NCBI RefSeq assembly: GCF_025965855.1
Contig: NZ_JAOPWB010000210.1
Location: forward strand, 1 to 35,630
DNA length: 35,630 bases
DNA from: Mycobacterium sp.
GTDB lineage: Bacteria > Actinomycetota > Actinomycetes > Mycobacteriales > Mycobacteriaceae
Direction of reading: 5' to 3'
The translations under genes and the position numbers were made by a program. A model generated the notes under the pieces. It worked only from the letters and a program-made list of their open reading frames with translations, was not told the DNA's origin and did not search any database. This document shows, piece by piece, positions 31,057-35,630 of this stretch. Positions within the stretch are counted from its first letter, which is position 1, and the number at the start of each line of letters is the position of its first letter.

Positions 31057-32042
31057 GGGCCGAGCACCTCCGGGTTGACGATGTGAGCGGGCGTCCTGCC
31101 GGCCAGCAGCGCTTCCAGGTCGTCGGCCACCATCTGCGCCTGCCGAGCCTCAGTGTTCCACGTGGCGCCCCCGATGTGGGGCGTCAGGACCACGTTGGGC
31201 ATGCCCACCAGCGGATGCTCGGTGGGCAGCCATTCGCCGACGAAGTGGTCCAGGCCGGCGGCGGCGACCTTGCCCCCGCGCAGCGCGTCGACGAGCGCGT
31301 CGGTGTCGTGCAGCTGTGCCCTGGCGGTGTTGAGGAAGACCACGCCGTCGCGCATGGCCGCGAACTGCTGCGCGCCGATCATGCCGGCGGTGGCGCCGGT
31401 GACCGGCGCGTGCAGGGACACCACGTCGGCCTCGGCGAGCAGTTCGTCCAGGCCGTGGCGCGCTTCGTCGTTGTACGGGTCGTGAGCGATCACCCGCATG
31501 CCCAGACCGGCCAGCCGCCACCGGGTGGCACGGCCGACGGCGCCGAGGCCCACCAGACCGGCGGTGCGCCCGGCGATCTCCCAGCCGCGGAACCGCTGAT
31601 AGGGAATGCTGCCGTCGCGAAACATGTTGCCGCTGCGGACATCCGCGTCGGCGGTCAGCAGGTGGCGGGTGGCGGCCAGCAGCAGCGCCACCGCCATCTC
31701 GGCGACCGCGTCGGCGTTGCGGGCCGGGGTGTTCAGCACGGGGATGCCGGCCGCGGTGGCCCCCTCGATGTCGACGTTGTTGGGATCGCCCCGGGTGGAC
31801 GCAACGGCAATCAGGGCGCGCGGCCCCTGCTCGAACACCGGGCCGCGGACCGAGTCGCTTTCCACCACAACGACATCGGCGGATTCGCCCGCGATCCGCG
31901 CGGCCAGCTGCTCGGCGCTGTAGATCCGCAGCGGGGTCGCTTCGATCCAGGGGTCGTAGACCACGTCGGCCAGCCGCCGGAGCTTGGCGAACCCCGGTCC
32001 ACGCAGCGGGGCGGTCACCAAGGCGCGCGGTCGTGACGTCAC
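31053..32042 (-). CDS. serA2: D-2-hydroxyacid dehydrogenase (SerA2)
   Basis: A 329-residue NAD-dependent 2-hydroxyacid dehydrogenase. The Rossmann loop GLGAVG is at 165-170. Catalytic residues are Arg241 (NTAR), Glu270 and His289 (PHIGGAT). It lacks the C-terminal regulatory ACT domain of true SerA, so phosphoglycerate dehydrogenase activity is doubtful. The sugar-gene neighbours favour a sugar-acid or hydroxyacid substrate. I chose the GTG at 32042; an in-frame TTG at 32051 is an alternative. Divergent from xylB with 30 nt between them. Confidence 0.92.
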   Translation of the reverse strand: MTSRPRALVTAPLRGPGFAKLRRLADVVYDPWIEATPLRIYSAEQLAARIAGESADVVVVESDSVRGPVFEQGPRALIAVASTRGDPNNVDIEGATAAGIPVLNTPARNADAVAEMAVALLLAATRHLLTADADVRSGNMFRDGSIPYQRFRGWEIAGRTAGLVGLGAVGRATRWRLAGLGMRVIAHDPYNDEARHGLDELLAEADVVSLHAPVTGATAGMIGAQQFAAMRDGVVFLNTARAQLHDTDALVDALRGGKVAAAGLDHFVGEWLPTEHPLVGMPNVVLTPHIGGATWNTEARQAQMVADDLEALLAGRTPAHIVNPEVLGP

Positions 32043-32059
32043 GAACCCCAATGCTGGCG

Positions 32060-32065
32060 TACGGT
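32060..32065 (+). promoter_or_regulatory. -10 of leaderless xylB
   Basis: TACGGT is followed by 7 nt and the GTG at 32073. The serA2 start is only 30 nt away in the other direction, so the two transcripts share a very short divergent region. Confidence 0.55.
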
Positions 32066-32072
32066 GACGCCC

Positions 32073-33434
32073 GTGTCACGTGAAGGCGTCACGATCGGCA
32101 TCGATATCGGCAGTACCGCCGTCAAGGCCGTGGCCGCCGACGCGGACGGCCTGGTGACGGCGCGGGTGCGCATTCCGCACGAGCTGCGGGTGCCGGCGCC
32201 CGATCGGCTGGAGCACGACGCCGACGAGGCGTGGCGGCGGGGCCCGGTCGCGGCGCTGGACCAACTGGCCCCCGCTCCCGACGTCCGGGCGGTCGCGGTG
32301 TCCGCGATGGTGCCTTCGCTGACCGCCGTCGACGCCGCGGGCAGGCCGCTGACCCCCGGGCTGCTGTACGGCGATGCCAGGGGACGGGTGCCGGGGGCCG
32401 ACAACCAGCCGCTTCCCGGGCTGGGCGAGGCGGCGGAGTTCCTGCGCTGGACGGCCGCCCAGGCGCCCCGCGCGGCCGGGTACTGGCCCGCGCCCGCCGT
32501 GGCCAACCACGCCCTGGCGGGCCAGGCGGTGATGGACGTCGCCACCGCCGCCACCGCCTTCCCCCTGTTCGACGGGACCGGCTGGGACCCGGCGGAGTGC
32601 GCCGATCGCGGCGCGACCGTCGAGCAGATGCCCCGGGTGGAGACGATCGGGACGGCCGCCGGGCAGCTCCCTGGGACGGGCGCCATATTGGCGATCGGCG
32701 CCATCGATGCGCTCTGCGAACAGATCGTGGCCGGCGCCGACCGCGACGGCGACGTGCTCGTGCTGTGTGGCACCACCCTGATCGTGTGGAGCACGATCGC
32801 CGAGGCGCGGCAGGTGCCCGGCCTGTGGACCATCCCGCACACCGCCCCCGGCAAGAGCCAGATCGGGGGAGCCAGCAACGCGGGCGGCCTGTTCCTGGGC
32901 TGGGTGGAGCGCCTGCTCGGCGCGGGCGATCCGGGGAGCGCGGATCCGCGTCGCGTGCCGGTGTGGTCGCCCTACATACGCGGGGAGCGCACGCCGTTCC
33001 ACGACCCGGATCGGCGGGCCGTGCTCGACGCCCTCGATCTCACCGACGACGCGGCCTCGGTGCGGCGGGCCGCGTACGAGGCGTCGGGCTTCGTCGTGCG
33101 TCAGCTCATCGAGCTGAGCGGGGCGCCGGTGGCGCGCATCGTGGCCGCCGGTGGCGGCACCCGGGTCGGGCCGTGGATGCAGGCCATCGCCGACGCCACC
33201 GGACGGCCGGTGGAGGTGTCCGCGGTGGCCGAGGGGGCGGCGCTGGGGGCCGCGTTCCTGGGCCGGATGGCGGCCGGCCTGGAAACCTCGATCGCCGACG
33301 CCGGGCGTTGGGCCCGCATCGAGCGCGTCGTTGAGCCCGATCCCGCCTGGGGGGCGGCGACCGCCGACCGCTACCAACGGTTCCTGGAGCTGGGAAACCA
33401 GAGATCTAGCGCGATACCTCCGGCGGCGTTCTAG
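32073..33434 (+). CDS. xylB: FGGY-family carbohydrate kinase (XylB)
   Basis: A 453-residue FGGY kinase (ASKHA fold). The phosphate-1 loop DIGSTAVK is at 11-18. SAMVPSLTAVDAAG and LLYGDAR cover the sugar-binding part. LVLCGTTLIVWS and the C-terminal RIVAAGGGTRVGPWMQAIADATGRPVEV complete the ATPase core. The real sugar is unknown; xylulose is a family default. The GTG at 32073 (MSREGVTIG) is favoured over the GTG at 32064 by the -10 spacing and family N-terminus. With FucA and SerA2 it forms a sugar kinase/aldolase/dehydrogenase set. Its TAG stop doubles as part of the next gene's -10. Confidence 0.93.
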   Translation: MSREGVTIGIDIGSTAVKAVAADADGLVTARVRIPHELRVPAPDRLEHDADEAWRRGPVAALDQLAPAPDVRAVAVSAMVPSLTAVDAAGRPLTPGLLYGDARGRVPGADNQPLPGLGEAAEFLRWTAAQAPRAAGYWPAPAVANHALAGQAVMDVATAATAFPLFDGTGWDPAECADRGATVEQMPRVETIGTAAGQLPGTGAILAIGAIDALCEQIVAGADRDGDVLVLCGTTLIVWSTIAEARQVPGLWTIPHTAPGKSQIGGASNAGGLFLGWVERLLGAGDPGSADPRRVPVWSPYIRGERTPFHDPDRRAVLDALDLTDDAASVRRAAYEASGFVVRQLIELSGAPVARIVAAGGGTRVGPWMQAIADATGRPVEVSAVAEGAALGAAFLGRMAAGLETSIADAGRWARIERVVEPDPAWGAATADRYQRFLELGNQRSSAIPPAAF

Positions 33435-33437
33435 GCT
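33432..33437 (+). promoter_or_regulatory. -10 of the GNAT gene, overlapping the xylB stop
   Basis: TAGGCT begins with the TAG stop of xylB (33432-33434). It is followed by 6 nt and the ATG at 33444, the leaderless spacing. The same stop/-10 sharing is seen between methyltransferases B and A. Confidence 0.6.
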
Positions 33438-33443
33438 GGTGCA

Positions 33444-34109
33444 ATGACTGACCAGGACCACAAAGCCGCCCGACGAGAGATCGCCGACGCCCTGTTGAAA
33501 GCTCTCGAACGTCGGCACGAAATAGCCGACGTGGTGGTGGAGTCCGAGGACAAGGCGGTCGCGGTCGAGGCGATCGTCCGTTTGCTCGATACGTCCCACG
33601 TGGCCGCCGAGGCGGTGATGGGCATGTCGTTCGCTTCGCTCACCATCGATTCGCGCAGGAAGATCCTGGCCGAGCTGGAGGACCTGAACAAACAGCTGAG
33701 CTTCACCCTCGGGGAGCGTCCCGCAAGCTCGGGGGAGACCCTCGAGCTTCGGCCCTTCTCCGCCGATCAGGACCGCGACATCTTCGCCGCCCGCACCGAG
33801 GACGTCGGCGCCGCCGGTGACGGGTCCGGTGGACCGGCGGGCAACCTCGACGACGAGATCCGTGCGGCGCTGGGGCGCGTCGGCGACGAGGAGGCCGCAT
33901 GGTTCGTGGCGGTCGATTCGGGCGAGAAGGTCGGAATGGTCTTCGGCGAGCTGGTCGGTGGCGAGGTGAACGTGCGGATCTGGATTCACCCCGACCACCG
34001 CAAGAAGGGTTACGGCACGGCGGCGCTGCGCAAGTCGCGCTCGGAGATGGCATGGTGCTTCCCCGCCGTGCCGTTGGTGGTCCGGACGCCGGCGGCCAAA
34101 CCCGGCTAG
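33444..34109 (+). CDS. GNAT acetyltransferase with GyrA-like N-terminal helical segment
   Basis: A 221-residue protein equivalent to M. tuberculosis Rv0730. Residues about 10-86 (RREIADALLKALERR ... LTIDSRRKILAELEDLNKQL) follow the pattern of the helical C-gate segment of gyrase/topoisomerase IV subunit A (LLKAL, LLD, AILxMxLxxLT, RxKIxxEL). Residues about 100-205 are a GNAT domain with the acetyl-CoA loop RKKGYG at 186-191 after HPDH. It is probably a dimeric acetyltransferase whose helices dimerise or contact DNA or a protein. It is leaderless and has its own promoter after xylB. The acetyl acceptor is unknown. Confidence 0.85.
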   Translation: MTDQDHKAARREIADALLKALERRHEIADVVVESEDKAVAVEAIVRLLDTSHVAAEAVMGMSFASLTIDSRRKILAELEDLNKQLSFTLGERPASSGETLELRPFSADQDRDIFAARTEDVGAAGDGSGGPAGNLDDEIRAALGRVGDEEAAWFVAVDSGEKVGMVFGELVGGEVNVRIWIHPDHRKKGYGTAALRKSRSEMAWCFPAVPLVVRTPAAKPG

Positions 34110-34134
34110 GTCCCGGTTTCGGCCACCCGTACCC

Positions 34135-35043
34135 CTAGCCCAGCGTGGCGGTGACGGCGATGATGTTTCGGAGCTGCGATTCCTCGTCGTCGGGGAAGAC
34201 GCGGCCGTAATCGGCGAAGAACTCCCGCCGTGGCCGGGTGCTCACCTGCCAGCCCCGATCGGCCAGGTAGTCGACGACGTTGCTGCGCTCGCCGTCGAAG
34301 AACAGTCCGGACAGGTCGATGTCGCACCCCAGATTGGCCCACCGCTGGTTGAATTGCTGCGCGCGCTGCGACATTGTCCGGCCGGAATCGTCGCCGTGGT
34401 ACTCGGTGGCCAGCTTGCTCCCGGGCGCGCTGAGCGCGGTGATGTTGTCGAAGAGCCGGTCCTGGGCGTCGGGCGGAAGGTACATCAGCAAGCCCTCGGC
34501 GCTCCAGGAAGTTGGTTGCGTTGTGTCAAAGCCACTGCGGCGCAACGCTTCCGGCCAATCGTCTCGCAGATCGATGGTGACGGTGCGGCGGTCCGCGGTC
34601 GGGGCGGCCCCCAGGTTGGCCATCGCGGCGGTCTTGAATTCGACAACCTTGGGTTGATCGACCTCGTAGACCACGCTTGTCGGCGGCCAAGCCAGCCGGT
34701 AGGCGCGCACGTCGAGGCCGGCGGCCAGGATCACCGATTGGCGGATGCCGTCGCGGGCGGCGTTGAGGAAGAAATCGTCGAAGAAGCGGGTGCGCACCGC
34801 GATCGAATCGGTCTCGAGTTGCAGGTCCCGTTCGCCGCCGTCTTCCGCGCCCGGGGCCACTTCACCGTTGATCAGGCGGATGAAGAAGTCGAGGCCGACC
34901 GCGCGCACCAGGGGCGCCGCAAACGGGTCGTCGATGATCGCGTCGGTCTCCGTGCTGGCCAGCGCGCGGGCCGCGGCGACCATCGTTGCCGTCGCGCCGA
35001 CGCTGGAGGCCAAGTCCCAGCTGTCCTGATCGGTTCGCGTCAT
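34135..35043 (-). CDS. SAM-dependent methyltransferase, PF04072 family (copy D)
   Basis: A 302-residue paralogue of copies A-C, in the position of Rv0731c. It has [56 protein letters not shown] and AEGLLMYLPPDAQDRL. The SAM loop reads AAGLD in place of the ASGLD of the other copies. GGGAG lies 5 nt before the ATG. It is divergent from secY and convergent with the GNAT gene (25-nt gap). Confidence 0.9.
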   Translation of the reverse strand: MTRTDQDSWDLASSVGATATMVAAARALASTETDAIIDDPFAAPLVRAVGLDFFIRLINGEVAPGAEDGGERDLQLETDSIAVRTRFFDDFFLNAARDGIRQSVILAAGLDVRAYRLAWPPTSVVYEVDQPKVVEFKTAAMANLGAAPTADRRTVTIDLRDDWPEALRRSGFDTTQPTSWSAEGLLMYLPPDAQDRLFDNITALSAPGSKLATEYHGDDSGRTMSQRAQQFNQRWANLGCDIDLSGLFFDGERSNVVDYLADRGWQVSTRPRREFFADYGRVFPDDEESQLRNIIAVTATLG

Positions 35044-35055
35044 GCTGCTCCCACT

Positions 35056-35072
35056 TACTTAGCTAATGTAAC
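35056..35072 (-). promoter_or_regulatory. Motif shared by methyltransferase C and D promoters (copy at D)
   Basis: On the reverse strand GTTACATTAGCTAAGTA, 13 of 17 identical to 22726-22742. It contains the palindrome TTAGCTAA and a possible -10 TACATT. It begins 12 nt before the start codon, closer than at C. Confidence 0.45.
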
Positions 35073-35172
35073 GAGCCAAACCACCCGAACTCTACGCCTC
35101 GCCGCTGTCCGCTTCCTGTGTCCTCCAAAGGCCTTCGAAAGGGTGTCGACAGGGGCTGCCCCGATCAGCTGT

Positions 35173-35178
35173 TAGTCT
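35173..35178 (+). promoter_or_regulatory. Candidate -10 of secY
   Basis: TAGTCT matches TANNNT. It would give a leader of about 70 nt carrying the structure at 35207-35249. No standard -35 at 16-18 nt is visible. Confidence 0.45.
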
Positions 35179-35206
35179 CGTACACGGTTTGACGCGCGGC
35201 GCCGTA

Positions 35207-35249
35207 CGTCCTGGCCTGCGGGTGTTAGGCGCGAGTCGCAGGACGCAGG
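35207..35249 (+). promoter_or_regulatory. Possible leader RNA structure before secY
   Basis: CGTCCTG (35207-35213) pairs perfectly with CAGGACG (35239-35245). Separately CCTGCG (35215-35220) can pair with CGCAGG at 35244-35249, which includes the first bases of the AGGAGG ribosome binding site (35247-35252), or with CGCAGG at 35237-35242. The pairings partly exclude one another. This may be a translation switch or chance in GC-rich DNA. Confidence 0.3.
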
Positions 35250-35257
35250 AGGAAGAG

Positions 35258-35630
35258 TTGCTTTCGGCTTTCATCTCATCGCTGCGGACAGCCGACCTGA
35301 GACGGAAGATCCTCTTCACGCTTGGCATCGTCCTTCTCTACCGGGTCGGCGCCGCTTTGCCATCCCCGGGTGTGAACTACCCGAACGTGCAGCAGTGCAT
35401 CAAGGAGGCCAGCGGCGGCGAGGCCGGACAGATCTATTCGCTGATCAACCTGTTCTCCGGTGGTGCGCTGCTCAAGCTGACGGTGTTCGCCGTGGGGGTG
35501 ATGCCCTATATCACCGCCAGCATCATCGTGCAGCTGCTCACCGTGGTCATCCCGCGGTTCGAGGAATTGCGCAAGGAGGGCCAGGCCGGCCAGGCCAAGA
35601 TGACCCAGTACACCCGCTACCTGGCGATCG
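35258..35630 (+). CDS. secY: Preprotein translocase subunit SecY, N-terminal part (partial)
   Basis: The first about 124 residues of SecY, the channel of the Sec translocon. It starts MLSAFISSLRTADLRRKILFT at a TTG, with AGGAGG five nt upstream (35247-35252). The first membrane helix (TLGIVLLYRVGAALPSPGV) and the conserved FSGGALLKLTVFAVGVMPYITASIIVQLLTVVIP region with RFEELRKEG are present. The gene runs off the window. In most bacteria it directly follows rplO; here it is about 18 kb downstream. Confidence 0.96.
   Translation, partial: MLSAFISSLRTADLRRKILFTLGIVLLYRVGAALPSPGVNYPNVQQCIKEASGGEAGQIYSLINLFSGGALLKLTVFAVGVMPYITASIIVQLLTVVIPRFEELRKEGQAGQAKMTQYTRYLAI

Noticed and set aside
32076..33998. 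Reverse-strand ORF of 640 codons across xylB and the GNAT gene
   Set aside because: It covers two conserved genes on the other strand and shows no domain; a GC-skew shadow.
1..35630. CRISPR arrays, tRNA or rRNA genes, complete insertion sequences
   Set aside because: No regularly spaced repeats of the CRISPR type, no cloverleaf I could recognise, and no transposase genes were seen by eye.

Overview
The window is a high-GC actinobacterial chromosome segment and almost certainly comes from a slow-growing Mycobacterium. The order rpsC-rplP-rpmC-rpsQ / atsA / FGE / DUF4436 / rplN...rplO / sppA / PF04072 methyltransferases / fucA-serA2-xylB / GNAT / methyltransferase / secY is, as I recall it, the M. 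tuberculosis H37Rv order from rpsC through secY (about Rv0707 to Rv0732). Start codons, TANNNT -10 hexamers, many leaderless genes and an exact mycobacterial LexA box agree with this. No species is claimed.

Layout. 1-1150: tail of the S10 operon (rpsC end, rplP, rpmC, rpsQ), closed by an 11-bp hairpin. 1374-8323: arylsulfatase AtsA and, about 3.7 kb away, its likely activator, formylglycine-generating enzyme (FGE). Between them lie two DUF4436 membrane proteins flanking a reverse-strand phosphate-binding protein gene (pstS). 8475-10542: two more DUF4436 paralogues. 10634-12700: an SOS-box-controlled 13E12-type HNH protein followed by a DinB-fold gene. 12883-17069: the spc operon (rplN, rplX, rplE, rpsZ, rpsH, rplF, rplR, rpsE, rpmD, rplO) with a good promoter upstream. 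17070-19822: an LLM-type flavin oxidoreductase divergent from SppA. 19873-22694: three PF04072 methyltransferases. 22791-24808: an SDR plus zinc dehydrogenase pair. 24805-27759: a DapB-like reductase divergent from a TetR-P450 operon. 27756-30285: a class I methyltransferase, an AraC regulator and a metallo-beta-lactamase-fold hydrolase flanked by a REP-like repeat. 30385-33434: a class II aldolase / hydroxyacid dehydrogenase pair divergent from a FGGY kinase. 33444-35043: a GNAT with a GyrA-like N-terminal segment and a fourth PF04072 methyltransferase. 35258 to the end: start of secY.

How it fits together. The conserved ribosomal and secretion backbone is interrupted by accessory blocks. 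The most unusual is the sulfatase neighbourhood: four DUF4436 paralogues where M. tuberculosis, as I recall, has one (Rv0713). Three share a TAGCAT -10, and two are preceded by a putative leaderless mini-ORF whose TGA overlaps the paralogue's ATG. Ten genes in the window look leaderless. In two places the TAG stop of one gene is also the first three bases of the next gene's -10. The other observations I rate highest are the GyrA-like/GNAT fusion, the SOS box lying across the start codon of the 13E12 gene, and a 17-bp motif shared by two methyltransferase promoters. All functional statements rest on reading the sequence and on family knowledge; no searches were run.
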